NCBI RefSeq assembly: GCF_020882245.1
Contig: NC_083599.1
Coordinates: 54,028,748 to 54,092,747 of the forward strand
DNA length: 64,000 bases
Direction: 5' to 3'
From: Rhopalosiphum padi
Taxonomy: Eukaryota > Arthropoda > Insecta > Hemiptera > Aphididae
The notes beneath the pieces were generated by a model that made no database searches, was not told where the DNA came from, and was given only the letters and a program-made list of their open reading frames with translations. A program made the position numbers and the translations under genes. Shown in pieces: positions 11,430 to 25,244 of this stretch. Position 1 is the first letter of the stretch. Every line of letters starts with the position of its first letter.

Positions 11430-14400
11430 CTATAACTGATAGCCAATAGGTATAAGTAATTTGTTTAAATGTTAGAGAAGTCCACTTTTTTGACAAAAAA
11501 ATTATGTTTACATTATGATATACCTACATATAATAATAATAAAAAAATAAATAACGATTTAGGTGTGTTGCACATTTTATATTATATGTTGTTAAAGTTT
11601 GATTTTGAAAATATATACCAGTTATAAATTATAGTTTATCTTATATTTTCTTTGTATATCTGCATGCCTGGTATAAGACTGTAATAAGAGCGCGACTGGT
11701 GTTATCATAATTCAGAATTATAAATTTGTTAATAATACTAAAGATTATTTTTGTTTATGTAATCAAAATATGTACGTAAGAACAGTATATATTATTTTTA
11801 AATGATATCACCTCCCTGATAGTTGAAAAAGAATCTTAGTTTAAACGTAAATACTCGTATTATCTATGTCTACCCTACCGATTATGATGCATTATACAAT
11901 TTTTTATATTTCTACTATAGTCGATATTAAATATTAATACATTTTGAATCTCCTTGCACCGAAAGGACCATAATACAATACAACTATTCTGTTAATAACC
12001 CGAGGAATATAATTCAAAGATTATATCCTCAATGTAAAATTAATTAATAGTTGTTAATTTGTTATCAAATTATTTTACTAGGTGATTATAGAAGAACCTC
12101 GAGAAGAACCAAATGGTTTTCATAAACGTTTAAAAAAATATCTGTTTGATTTTCTATTAGTTTATCTGATTGCAAAAATATTGAAACCGGTTTTTAACAA
12201 TTATTCCACTCGTTATGGAGATACGAGGACATAGACAAATGGACGACAATGGTAGCATCGATTTTCAGCATCTTTTGAAAGATTAAAAATAATGATTCCT
12301 ACAAGATGTTTGAAATCAAAAATTATTCAGGATCAAATATAATAAATGTCCGATGAAAATACAAAAAAAAAAAATCTGAATTTATATCATAATATTATAA
12401 TACTATAATAATATACTGATATAATAAGATAAATCACAATAAATGAGTTGAATGCATTTAGGTTTAATTATTAAATTGCTTTAATGTATTTTGACAATAC
12501 ATTTAATGACGACCGTCACGAAACAGAAAAGCTATTTAGAGCATCTGAAAAAATAATATTTATTATTTAAATTCAGACATTGCATCAACATTAATACACC
12601 GAAGTCGTACTTTATACATAAACTGTACTAATAAACCATAAACCATAAGTTATGGTCATTAAAAATAAAAAAAATCATAAAACGGTTATACCGGTAATGA
12701 AAATAATTACGAAACAAACTTTTCAAAGTGTAATTATGAATATAAAATTATATAGAGATTAAACACCAAATAAAATGTAATTTATAAATTATAGTCTACA
12801 ACTCTTATTTTTATTTTCAAGAATTTATACATAATAAATTATATTTATAAATTGTATACACCTTTTATTAAGACTTTTCTATATTTTACGATTAAATTGA
12901 TAAAAACATTTACATCAAGTATAATATAATATGGATATTGTATTGATAAAAGTATACATATGTTATAACAATACAATTCATATTTGCCTACTACTTTTAT
13001 AAAATATTTAGATTACGTTAAAAAAAATAAATTTAAATAATATTATTATGTTAACTAGCAAATTAAGGCTTTTCACACTTTCTTTTTTGATAAAATCAAA
13101 ACTCAATACAATTTTCCAGTTTAGTCTTGAAAAATAAGGTCATTGTAATACAATACAAAATGTAAACAAATCTAGACTCCAAGAATAAATACTTTTTAAG
13201 TAGTTGTTATGTTTTACTTTTTTAGATGTTATATTACACTTCCGTGTCGTTAGTTTTATTTAGGTGTATGTGGAATGTAAGCCAATCAAGATTGCCGAAA
13301 TTTGATGCCAACATTTTATTAGTACATAAAGACTTTATTATCACATACTTAATATAAAAACTGATTTACAATTAACCATTTTAACAAAATAAATGAAATA
13401 ATATATTTACCTAAACAATAGAATATTCAGAACTTGGATTACTACTTGGTAAAATTACACAATAAGTTACAGAAAAGTTAGGTTCTTTGAAAGAGAACAA
13501 ATTATAATACAAAATCAGAAATTTTCTATATTCATTTTTTTGTTCAAGCTATCCTTTTGCTAATTCATAATTATTTATAGTTTTTAATCAAGGTATCGTA
13601 ACACTGGCCAATACAATTATAAGTTATTTTAACCAAGACATTCTTTGGAAGTTGTTATGAAGTAAACGAGTCTGACTCTAAATAGCATAACTGTCGGGGT
13701 GAATTAGCGTAAATATTTATTCTTAAAAAAAAAACCAAATTAAATTAGAGGTATACAACAGTTTTCCTTATTTGTACTTTTTTTCTAAAGCACCCCTCAT
13801 CTTTAGTCCCTCAAATATGCCAATAGGTAAACTGAGTGAGTCATTTATATGATAGTTTTTCAGAACACATAAAAATTACTTCGGCGCCACTAATATTTTA
13901 TCTGATAGTAAAATATGTATACATTATACACTAAAAGTAATTATTAGATTTTTATTAGTTACTGTTCAGTTGTTATTTATTCAATAAAACATAAATATTA
14001 TCAATATACAAAGTTAAATCAATTAAACGGAATAACTTGTTATACATACATAAACTATTATGGTGTATTACACTATTGCTATTTACTTAATGTTCACTGC
14101 ACAGAATCAGTATTGGTTATTGACTTCGTAAACGAATGTGTTGACTCCGTTTTATTAATACGTAACATAACAAATTGTAAGTAAAAAAGATTTAACTTAG
14201 TTGCGTTGGATTAAATTAGCGATGAATGTATTGATTTTAAAATTATGTGGTTTTTTTTGTGTTTACAAACAAATACACATATAGGTACACGATAAGTTAT
14301 TGAAAATAATGTTAAAATTCTAAATTTTGAAGGTAGTTTCGGATAAAAAATTGATTCTAGTTTGTACTTTAGAGAATTCAAAATTGTTTTGTTTTTTTGT

Positions 14401-15020
14401 GTAACTCAAAAACAAATAACTGTAGATACTAAACAATTTTCACCAAATGTTTATATGATAAATTTCTATGTAAAATACAATTTAAATTTTAAATTCAAAA
14501 TTTTTTTTCTCTTTTTGAGCTATTTACAGACATTTAAAATTCTCCTTTTTCCGTATTTTGTATATATGTTGATAAAAAACTATTTGGCGTGTAAAATTTC
14601 TTAAAAATGTAATGCTATAGTTTCCTTATAATTTATTTATTTACCGATTAAAAATATCAAAAATATATCACAATTTTTTTTTAAGCGTTTAAATTTAAAA
14701 TTTCAATAAAATTTATAAAATCTCGGGAAATTTCAAATTATTTTAATGTTTGAAAATTTAGTAAAAAGTTCCTCATAAAGTCACTCATATTGAAACATTT
14801 GAAACCAATAAATTTAAAAATATATAAGCATGCTCTTTTATAGATATTTTAGTTCAAACTTGAATGAAATTATATTTTTAAACGAAAAACTATGTTAGTT
14901 ATTTTATTATAATTCAAAAACATTAATCGTAGGGAGAGACTTAGAAATGTTACGTATATTATGAATTTTATTATACTCAATGACATTTTCAAAATATATA
15001 GATAAATTATTAAGCTATTA
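11430..15020. other. AT-rich non-coding stretch
   Basis: I see no supported gene, RNA or mobile element. Open frames here are short, Lys/Asn/Ile/Phe-rich and consistent with AT-rich chance. Confidence 0.5.
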
Positions 15021-15370
15021 CCTAATTAAGCCAAAATCCTATTCACACTATTTTACAGTAAGGTTAACTCAGAAATTAATAGAAATAATATAATACGGTA
15101 CAAGTATATATTAGATATTATAATAACAAAATATCAAAAACACGAATATAATAAATGTAATGTTTTCAGCAAAATGTTAATCAATCTACCGTATTTATAT
15201 CAATATGAAAAAACATAACATGAAATATACTTGGCTGATAGATAGTCTTTGCTAAAAATCGTTTTTCGTTAACAATGATATACCATTGAATTCCATCACA
15301 GTGACCCATTCGACACCTACCGTACAGTGAAACGGTACCCGCTTGCTCACTTTTTAGAGTGAATAGACCA
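15020..15370. repeat. Copy A of a dispersed repeat (copy B at 56525-56740)
   Basis: CTATTCACACTATTTTA followed by GTAAGGTT near 15040-15065 recurs near 56532-56556. The downstream CGGTACCCGCTTGC (about 15336-15349) resembles CCGTACCCACTTGC at about 56704-56717, with similar spacing-rich AT sequence between. The two copies share orientation. An 85-codon minus-strand frame with a TTG start lies within this repeat and is therefore not treated as a gene. Confidence 0.5.
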
Positions 15371-15449
15371 ATAATCAAAATTAAAGGTAAGAATATTATA
15401 TTTTTAATAAAATTAATAAAATTTATTATTTCAATCAAATCATGTAAGT

Positions 15450-17890
15450 ATTTATTTAATTATATAGACAAACAATGTTGTTTACGTCCTTATGACCTAG
15501 AAGTTTGAGAAATAAGGTTACTCTAACTACGACAAGATAGGGAAGGAATAAAAAAATTCGTTTTCATCGAAAAATAAGGTCAATAGTAGGCTTCATAAAA
15601 TAAATGGATTTTAACTTGATTAATATTTCCTTTAAAAAAATTAATAACAAATAATGAAAAACAACAAAATATATAAAACAATTTTATCATTTCTTATTAT
15701 TTATAGTTCGTGGGTACAAAAATAAATAAAAACATATAGACAATTTTGAAGGTTGATTTTTTTATGTTTTACCGAATCTGTTGTAAAAATTTAACTAACG
15801 TATTTCATATTTTCATTTTAATCCAATAGTTATTAGTTCATAGAAATTACAATGTAGGTACCAGAATACTGGAATAAAATTGCTGACGCGTCAATTTAAA
15901 CAAAATATTTAACAACAATGTCTTAACAAATACTTTCAATTGTAATTCTAAGTCGCAAACAGCAAGCTATTGATTTACCTGTATGCCCCCTTCCCCATCT
16001 TTATATCACCTTGGCCTATAGTGGGATTGCGATTGCTTTAGCTTTAAGGTAATTTGTCAAAATCGATAACATTGCATACTTAAACATAAACAATTTTGTT
16101 TTGTTAAAATTAAATGAATTTCTAAAATATCGCATTACAGTTTTCAAAAAAAAAAGGTATTTTTATGCGTTTTATTTTGTATAGCTTAATAAAAAGATAA
16201 AATTTAATTTATTTGCCTTTTAAATTATTTTGACATTTTGCTAGAAATTTAATATATTTTTTAAATATTTTGTTAAGAGCAAATAATTGTAAATAAAAAT
16301 ATACATTTTAATATCGTGCATCTATACAAAAAAAGAATGTTTTGAATGTCTTTTAACTTTCAAAAGAACATAAAGAAATATCTTAAAAACCACCTATGCA
16401 ATAAAAAGTATATTTTATATTTATAAATCTTTTACTTCCAAAATAATTATTTTCATATTACATCTTATCAAATATTTATTTTATAAATATAGAAAGGTCT
16501 TATATTAATTAAACAAAAAATTAATATAAATGTTATAAAAACGTATTCTTCTGACTCTATTAAAATTATTTTCGGCTATTTTAGAACAAACCTATAATGA
16601 TTATTAATATTAGGAATACTTAATTAGTAGTAAAGTCTTTATTTATAAACTTTAAAGATATAATCAATAATATGTAACACAAACTAAAAAATATGTAAGA
16701 TGAAAATTAATAGTTGTCAAACAATATGTTTTGTGGGTGATGTCGAAATTATTTAATGACAAATATTATTAATTATTATAACCAAATAATACCAACACGT
16801 TATTAACAAGTTTATTAGATAGAAAAGTGTTCAAATAACAATAGCGGTTTTCATTATTAATCCGGTTATATTTATACACTAATATAAATTACCTAGTATG
16901 TAAAATGTAATATAATATATCGGTATATTATATACATAATATACGTATAAATACAATTAACAAAGAATTTGATTTGGTTGGTTGCAAAAATACGTATTAT
17001 AAATTATAATTAATAATTAGAAGCTACATAATAAAATATTATCCTATGAGCAATAAATTCAAATCACATTATCAAACTCGAAGATTATACTATTTAGTTG
17101 TGAAAATGAAAAGTTTTTAATGAACTAATTTAATAACAGGGTTTAAAATTTGTGGTGAAAACATGTTTTGTTATTGTATCAAACCGTGTTTCTTATCATA
17201 AAAAATAAAAAACTTACTTTTAAGTTATAACATCTGATTAATAATATAAACATGGTACACTAAATCTGAAGAATAGATTAATTTCAAAAATACTGTTGAC
17301 GAAATCAGGAAAAACATATTCGTAGGTATATATAATTGCGATATACCAATTTTGTATATAAAAATCTTTTCACTGATGCCTAATTCATTTAATAATACAA
17401 TAGAGAATATTGTGACAATATTTTTCAGATTGATTACGTACGATTATAATATAATAATAATAAATTATTTAATTAAATAATTTTTGAATACTTTTATTAG
17501 ATTTTCATATTAAAAAGATTAAACGAACTACATATACAATATTAGGTACCTATTTCTATGATATAAATTTAGTTATGATACAATTTACTAGACACATTTT
17601 TTATGAGCAAATTCACGATTAAGTAACAAGAACTTATGTCCCATACAATTGTAAAATAACAAAACAAAATGTATTGAATTTTATCACATAATTTTTACAA
17701 TTCAATCATTTTTGTAGCCATTAAAAAAATACTCAAAAACTATATAGATATTGTACATATATTTAGTTAAAAAGTGACGTTTTTGTGTATTTTAAAGTTT
17801 AAAATTTTTCATTAATAAACGAACCAGTTTAAATTTACAAATTTTTATTTCATAAAGAACACCTGATTATAGTCTGTAAATAATCAATCT
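15450..17890. other. AT-rich non-coding stretch, presumed intron of a minus-strand gene
   Basis: It lies downstream (lower coordinates) of the minus-strand donor at 17893 and contains no exon that I can recognise. It is therefore most simply the intron following the 17894-18018 exon. Confidence 0.4.
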
Positions 17891-17893
17891 TAC

Positions 17894-18018
17894 CTTTGAG
17901 TTTGTTACATGATCAGTCGCAAGCGATTCTGGAACAGTCTGTAAAGTTGTTCTCATGGCGGAAGACATTTCTTAATACATTTGAACAAGTTTTTTTAAGA
18001 TATCCAACCAATTTTTAA
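17894..18018 (-). CDS. Start-codon exon of an unidentified minus-strand gene
   Basis: A small exon with both splice signals. The acceptor on the minus strand reads TTTTTATTTTTCAG at 18019-18032 and the donor after 17894 reads AAG|GTAAGA. The ATG lies at 17968 after a 50-nt leader that carries an in-frame TAA six bases upstream, so this ATG is the first in its frame. The 25 codons begin MSSAMRTTLQTVPESL and end TNSK in phase 0. GC content is clearly above its surroundings. There is no signal peptide or domain, and the N-terminus is Ser/Thr-rich. The leader acceptor means a non-coding first exon lies at higher coordinates, and the CpG-rich block at 24.3-25.1 kb is the obvious candidate. Downstream exons were not found and may lie beyond base 1. 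I do not recognise the protein. Confidence 0.6.
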
Positions 18019-21000
18019 CTGAAAAATAAAAACAATTAAAAGTTAAATAGTTTTAGACTTTACACATTGTTAAGATTATTTTTTAGAATACTCCTATTAA
18101 ATATGTACTTGTTTAGAATAGTAAATTGTATATTTCAAAAATGACAAATATTGTTATTTTCCCCAAAAATAAATTATATATATTATATAATCTTAAAACA
18201 ATAACTATACGTTTATTAACACATTAAGCAAATGCACAAATTCATGACCAAGATTTACCTAACCATAAACCATCCATTAAATGACTTGTGGTACATGCAA
18301 GATAACTAATAAATAATCCAAACACAATTTAAATAATTTATCAGTGTAGACTGTAGACCCAAAGAAATTTGTATTATTAATGTTGGTCGTCATAAATAGT
18401 GATAACAACACCACTTTAAAATTATTTTCATCAAACATTTTGAACATAGACTATAAAATATATGCTATAAACAGTATTCATAGGTGCAACCAAAAAATGT
18501 TAGTCCCCACAAAAGTCTTACTCTATTAAAAAAATTTGAAAGAAGTTATCTACATGAAAAGAGCCTGCAGCCTAACCACTATTTACGTGGTCAATGAATA
18601 AACATACAATTATACTTGAGAAAGTGAACTAAGCCTCCAATACCCTCTTCCTTTACCACATATGTATCAAGCCAAAACAAATTTACAAAAAATGACCATA
18701 ATGATCAATTAAAAACGACGCTAAATACCCATTTAAAATGAGGTAAATATCTATGCAGGTTGCTTTTATAGTATACTATAAACATATATTAATGACTAAA
18801 TGATTAGTATTTGAATTTGTCACAAAGTACAAATTTCCTAATTTTGCATAATAAGGAGAAAAATGTTAGTTATTGTTAGGTAACTAAAATTACTCTAGAG
18901 ACTTAAAAACACATAAGCACCCACACGTACATCTTGTACGTATCTGTATAACTATTTTTGTTTTTACTTGTTCAATTAAAAATGAATGCATTCTAAATGA
19001 TTAAAATCTAATGAATATATAGTACATTTATAACTTATAAGTTGTAAGTTACACTGAATAAGGAACATTTTGTTACCAATATATTGAGTAAAAACATTAC
19101 ACGATGCAATATGAAGGCCCTTTAAGAGTTGGCAATATATTTTATTTAGCTTTAAAATATATATTACTAGATGCATAAGTTAGTATTAGGTTACCTAACT
19201 TACCAAAATTAAGCATATTATATTGCATCATTTCAACTTAACAACTAACAGATACTATGATTAATATCCTAATAAAAATATTTCCATTAAAAAGATATAA
19301 TGAAAATAATAAACATGTACTCATAATAAAGCATTTGATCCTTATAATTTATATCATTATTAAACAATTTAGTTAATAAACATTGAAAATCAAAATGTAT
19401 AAAATATCATTAAAAATAAATAAAAATAAAATAAGACAAATTTAATTTGTAAAACTACTTATTTAGTAGTGAAAATGTTATAAAACTCACAGTAATATCT
19501 ATTACGTTAGATTATTGTATAAAAATAATATTAATGATTACAAGTAATTAATAGTCAATTAAAAAAAATGAATCTGATTAGAATTCAAATTTTTAAAATG
19601 AATCAAAATGATCATTTGAAACTAAGTGGTATAGTTTAGAAGAGCAATATATATTCACAATTAAAACATCATATTTGCATATTTACTTAAGTAAGAGTCA
19701 ATGTGAAATTGATTAATGACATAACTCTACAGTACAGTTCATTTATTAAGATGACGTTCAAAACATACACATAAAAACAATGTTCTATTGATAGTATAAA
19801 ATATAAATATAATTATTAGATTTCAATGCACACCATAATTTATAATTAACATGTACATCTATAATTTTTAAATATTATAAGATATTTGGAAAAATCAGAT
19901 GTATTTTGGGAATACATAATAAAAACTAAATCTATAACAAAATGATAAATTCCAAAGTTTAATGTTATTATATTTTCATTGAATCAAACCAAAATATGAA
20001 TAATTAATGGTTTAACTACTTCATTAAATTTACTTTATTGAGGAATAATTTTTTCAATTGAAGATTCCCATTATATATACTGTAAATAAAAAAAGTGGCA
20101 ACAGGATGTCAGAGGTGTTTAAATTAAAAGGTTAATAAATTAAAATTTATAAAAAGTTTGAAATACTATAACAATATTACTATAACTAAAATTAAATATA
20201 CAAAACAGAATAAAATAAAAATAGGAATCATTAAATATTGGTTAGGCAATATTTCTTGATAATCTACAAATGTAGGTGTCTTAACATATAAAATTGTATT
20301 TAAATAATATCACATTAAAAACAGAAAAACAAGTCTCAGTAGAGCTTATTATATAATATATTCAATGTACTTAAACATTTAATTAAGTTTCATTTTTAAA
20401 ATATTATTAGAATATAATATAATACAAAGAAAACTATTACCTAATCACATATATAATTAAAAAAATATATTAAGCATTAAATGAAAGTTTGTTTGAAAAA
20501 TTATTACAACGATTATTTTATTTTTAATTACAAAATTAACAGAAACAGTACATTTGGTATTTTGATGTATAATTTTACATTTTTACACTATATTTCACAA
20601 TTTATAAACTACATATAAGTTCAACCATTATTAAAAACAAACATGACATTTTTGAACAGTTCTTTATTATTTTTTCAATCTGAAAAACTATGCTCAAGTT
20701 CATCAATAATTCAAACTTTTAATAACATTAAACTTTCAAACTGACAACAGTTGACATATAAATTAATGAGATTGTTTATAATGCAATGCTATGTATAAAC
20801 AATGCCGTTTAATATATATCTGAGGATGTTATTAGGTCATTACAATGCCTATATGTCTTCCTAAATGGTTTAATCTTTATCTATGTTGGGCACTTGGGTA
20901 ACATATTATTATAAAATAGTTTAGCAAAAATTTAACTTGGCATTTACGATCCTAACTGTGAATAAACTTACTATAAGTATTGTTAATTAATCAGTTAACC

Positions 21001-24000
21001 ACTATTTTTTTCCTAATTAATACAACCATCTATAATAAATTTAATTTAAAGGCACACTTATAATGTACCTAATATAATAATTGCGGTTTTTTTAAGTCAT
21101 AACTAAAAAAAATTTCACTTAGGTGTTTAATTAAAAATACTAAAAACACTAGGTTATAGTAACTAAACGCATTAATACTCAACATTTAAAGAACACACTA
21201 ACAATAGTCTTTGAAATTCTTACAACTTTAAGACTCTTTTATTAGACAATATAATATTAAGATACCAATATAATACTGAATAATTTAGCTATAGATCTAA
21301 TTAACTCAATTTCAAAAATTGGATATAAATAAAAAGTATCAATCATTTATTTTATACCATATATATTTTAGTCAATGGGATATTCAAAACTCAAAACAGA
21401 CATGTGTTGAACAATAAATACTTGAAAAATTGTAGTTTCCTCACAATACCATTATTTACACACAAAATGTCACTCATAATTTGTAATATATACTTTAATC
21501 TAAGCATTACAAATGATGACATTTATTTACCTGATAACAAATATTGGGTTTAGGTTGACAATTGAAATGTACACTTTTCTTTATCACATATACTTTAACC
21601 ATTCCTGCTTACAAAATGTATTCAAGGTTAAAATAAAATGGATTGAGTGCATTGAATTGACACATCAGACAAACTATCTCAAACATCAAATTTTAAGTTT
21701 TAATATAACACAAATAAATAATTGGATTATCCATATTTGAGAAAAAAAACAATTTGTGTAAATGGTGATTTTAATTTGTTAAAATAATTAAAAACTGAAT
21801 AAAACCGGTATATTTTAGCAAACAAATACCTATGAATAAATTTTTAAGTTTGTGAGTAATTTAAAATCTATTAGGTATTTATTTATACCTAATATATTTC
21901 TATTAAGTTATATTTTAATTACTTCAATTATTATTATTTTTTTTTTTTTGTAATATATTTCTACAAATAAACCCATTTAAATAATTATTTATATTCTTAT
22001 TGTCATATATTTAATAACAATATATAGTTTGTATTATAATTTTAAAATGTATTAAATAAATAGTTATATTACTTAGAAAGTAATAAAACAACCAAGTAAT
22101 AAATAATCTACCTAGAATTTTTTTTTTTGATAAAATTTGAAGTTAAAACATCAGTAAAAATGAATTTTTATGTAACCACAATCATCAAATAAACAATACA
22201 ATTTTAACAATTTAAAGACCAACATATTATTCAGTTTCTCACTTAGATCCTATATTAACTAAATTCATTAATTTTCTACAATTGGTAATACTACTTAGGT
22301 ACTCATAGCTCAATAATTTAAAGACAACATTTAAATATGCCACTGATATACACTACTATAATATTAAGTACAACTAAAACAGTGTTTTTGTTGTCGATTT
22401 ACTAAATGTTTGTAATTGGCTAGTATTAATTGATAAGTTATAATCATACTAAAGTTTAACTTTACAATAGATTAAATTTAAGTTTTAGTTTGGTACACCT
22501 TTAAGTATTATATATATATGTCATTTTTTTATCTACATCTTTTCAATTTAGATATCTAATAAAGTTATTGTAAGTCGCATAGTTTTATTAAAGTCTAATA
22601 CTAATAACAATAGTCTATCGTACAAAAAAACAAATAAAACTACAGGTACTTAGTATTAAGACATACACTTTTACTTCCTCCTCATACTATGTGACAATAA
22701 TACATATTAAATTCAAAATTAAAACACTTGTTTATGCATAGATGAATAAGTCTTATGGGTACTTGTTAAGCATAAAAATAATTTATAATATTAGTTTATG
22801 TATGATAGTTTTGATTTATTTTTAATTTATTTATATATTTTAAGTAAAAAAACCATATGTTATCAAGAACATTTTAAACAAACATAAAAAAATATTTGGC
22901 AAATCAATCATTAATTAAATTTAACCACCTAATATTTCATGAATATTAGTATATTATTAGTGAATACTGAATAGCTATTACTCTATAAATTTATGCATAA
23001 CATGTCAGTAATTAATTAATAGGTAAAATAAATAATTATTTTGATAATAATGTATGTTTTAAGAAATTGTTAGATACTAAAATCAAATATTAAGTAATAA
23101 CATGATAAATTACAGAATAATAGTTCAACAGTTTTTAAGTTTCTATTTAATACACTTAATTGGATTATTTTAAAATTTGTATACCGAGTTATATACATAA
23201 TTTCAAGGTAAATAGATAGCTAAAATAAAAATAAAAATGATAGAACAATCAAATATTTTTTAATTTAATATTTTGAATGTATCTACAAGGAAAAGTAAAT
23301 AATAATATGAAATATTATAATTGTGAAATATTCTTATTTTTTGACCAAATTTAAATTAAAAAAAAAAAAATAGAAAAAAATTGTATTTGTAATATAAACC
23401 TAAAAATGTAAGAAAGCTGCTTACCTACACATTTGTAATAGTTTTGATAACCTTACTTAGCTAAAATATTTTATTGTCACAAACAAGTATCTACCTAATA
23501 ATAAGTAATACTGTAATTGTAATTTACCTATCATATAAGTAATTACTAATTATATATAATTTTGAATGTAGTTTGTAGTTTTAGTAGTAGTAGTAGATAC
23601 TATTTAGTAAAAAAATGTATAATATTTGATGATTTAGAAAATTGGTATTTAATTACCAAACTATTTTTTTCTATTTTATGCACAAGTGTTTAGCAGCAAA
23701 AATGAATTATTCCGGAAACAGTAAGTAATGAATTATGTATTGTTCAAACACCTCAAATTTATTTTGTAATTACCAACGATTTCAATTATTACTATAGCCT
23801 AATTGAAAACAAAATAGATAGTTAAAAAAAAGTATACCTAAAATTAATGACTACCTACTAATCAGCAACTAGAAAAAGTAATTTCTAAATTAACTAGATA
23901 TCTACTCTTGTAACTCCTGATTAAAAACATGGAATTTTATATTAAGCTGTATCAAGCCACAGTACCACTATCATATTATTATTGATATTTTCTAACTAGA

Positions 24001-24290
24001 AATCAAATAATCATAAAATAATATTGAATAAAAAAAACTGACCTACCTACTAAATACCAAATCATCTGTGATTATCTGATGAATTGAAAAGACATGTCAG
24101 GAATGACACAAAAGTGCATAACACGTAGTGTGATGTTTCTACAGAAAAGTAAAAAAGACAGCTTACAACAAACAGACACAGAGCACTTATGGTAGAAACC
24201 CAGGTTAGATTATGTGAGCACCCAACATCTGGGCATTGAGACTCTCATTTTGAGAGTAATGCAACACCGAACGGTCGATCGTTAGAATGT
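18019..24290. other. AT-rich stretch, presumed first intron of the minus-strand gene
   Basis: About 6.3 kb of very AT-rich DNA between the 17894-18018 exon and the CpG-rich block. I see no coding exon or recognisable mobile element. Poly-T/poly-A tracts occur at 21937-21950, 22120-22129 and 23358-23370. Confidence 0.45.
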
Positions 24291-24564
24291 GTGATAAATG
24301 TGAGCACATCCGTTGATGATTTTCGTCCGGCCAAGTGGACGAGACGGTGTTTACGCGGGACGCTTAACCAAGCCCCCCGAACCGGAAAAGGGGGGCACGC
24401 GAGCACGGAAATCCTATCCGGAGATAATATTCACCTACCTATTGGCGGTGGCCGCAGACGGGCGTCCGTATCATCTCGAGCTTCGGCCGAGAAGTCGTCC
24501 AACAGCAGCGGCAGCGACAGACGTTGTACATCGACGTCCGTCGTCCGTTGGCGTACCAGTGTAC

Positions 24565-24593
<29 letters not shown>
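24565..24593. repeat. (CA)n microsatellite inside the CpG-rich block
   Basis: An uninterrupted CA run of about 14 units. It yields Thr/His or Val/Cys strings in the three frames on each strand and explains part of the overlapping open frames. Confidence 0.95.
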
Positions 24594-24596
<3 letters not shown>

Positions 24597-24759
24597 GTCA
24601 CGAGCGGTGTCCGTGGTGTCGGCGGCGGCGCGTCAGCAGCAGTAGTAACGGCGGCGGCACCGGACAAGAACGATACACAGGTAATACAATACACCGGGGG
24701 GGCTCCCGAGTCGTTGCACACCACCGCGCGTATCAGTATGGCACTAGGTACATCGGACG

Positions 24760-24910
24760 CGCACACGCACGCACAAACACGCACGCACTCACACTCTCTC
24801 GCACGGCGACGGCCGCTCGCGCTCGTTCACGCACACGCACGCACCGTCGGTCGGGCGCACGCGCACCGACGACGTTCACGCGCACACGCGAGCGCGCGCG
24901 CCCGCGCGTA
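24760..24910. repeat. CGCA/CACG low-complexity tract
   Basis: Alternating purine-pyrimidine sequence dominated by CACG, CGCA and CGCG units, partly decayed from (CA)n. Such tracts can adopt Z-form DNA and are common at insect promoters. It shows no coding signature. Confidence 0.75.
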
Positions 24911-25244
24911 CTATGCTACCCGACCGCACACGTACGTTGCCCCGCCACAAACGCCGCCTAAACATTCGCCGCCGCGTCGTATCGCGTATTCTATAATGTA
25001 GCAGACGGCGGACGACCGATCGCCGGGCGGCCCGGCACGTCGGGGTGGGCGTCTCGACCGCGCGTTCGGGGGACGGAAAGGTTTCCGGAGTCGGTAACGT
25101 TTTCGTCGTAAATGCACCTCGCCGATAAATTAAATTATTTTCCAACCGTCCTGACAATGTATAATAATATTATATTAATAATATCGTAATGTATCACAAA
25201 ATATTATTATCACCTCCAAAGTAGATAAGACACAAATATTGTTA

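Larger units (their letters stand above)
24290..25110 (-). promoter_or_regulatory. CpG-rich leader/promoter block, candidate minus-strand first exon
   Basis: GC and CpG content jump sharply, with CA/CG low-complexity runs (24760-24905) and no frame with convincing protein character in either direction. On the minus strand, CCAATAG|GTAGGT at 24444-24433 is a usable donor. A spliced non-coding first exon ending at 24439 would join the acceptor at 18019. The long open frames on both strands (for example plus 24291-25001, which has a GTG start and runs through His/Thr and Arg/Ala repeats) are products of the low-complexity DNA. Confidence 0.4.

Noticed and set aside
15181..15438. 85-codon minus-strand frame with hydrophobic N-terminus and CRMGHC motif, possible secreted peptide
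   Set aside because: The start is TTG, not ATG. The segment lies in a dispersed repeat with a second copy near 56.5 kb, and the opposite strand is equally open over its GC-richest part.
21513..21740. 75-codon plus-strand frame
   Set aside because: AT-rich chance frame (Ile/Asn/Lys/Phe) with no splice context or domain, and it lies within the presumed intron of the opposite-strand gene.
24291..25001. 236-codon plus-strand frame in the CpG-rich block
   Set aside because: It starts with GTG, runs through (CA)n and CACG/CGCG low-complexity DNA, and overlaps equally open frames in other phases and on the minus strand. The composition is that of translated repeats.
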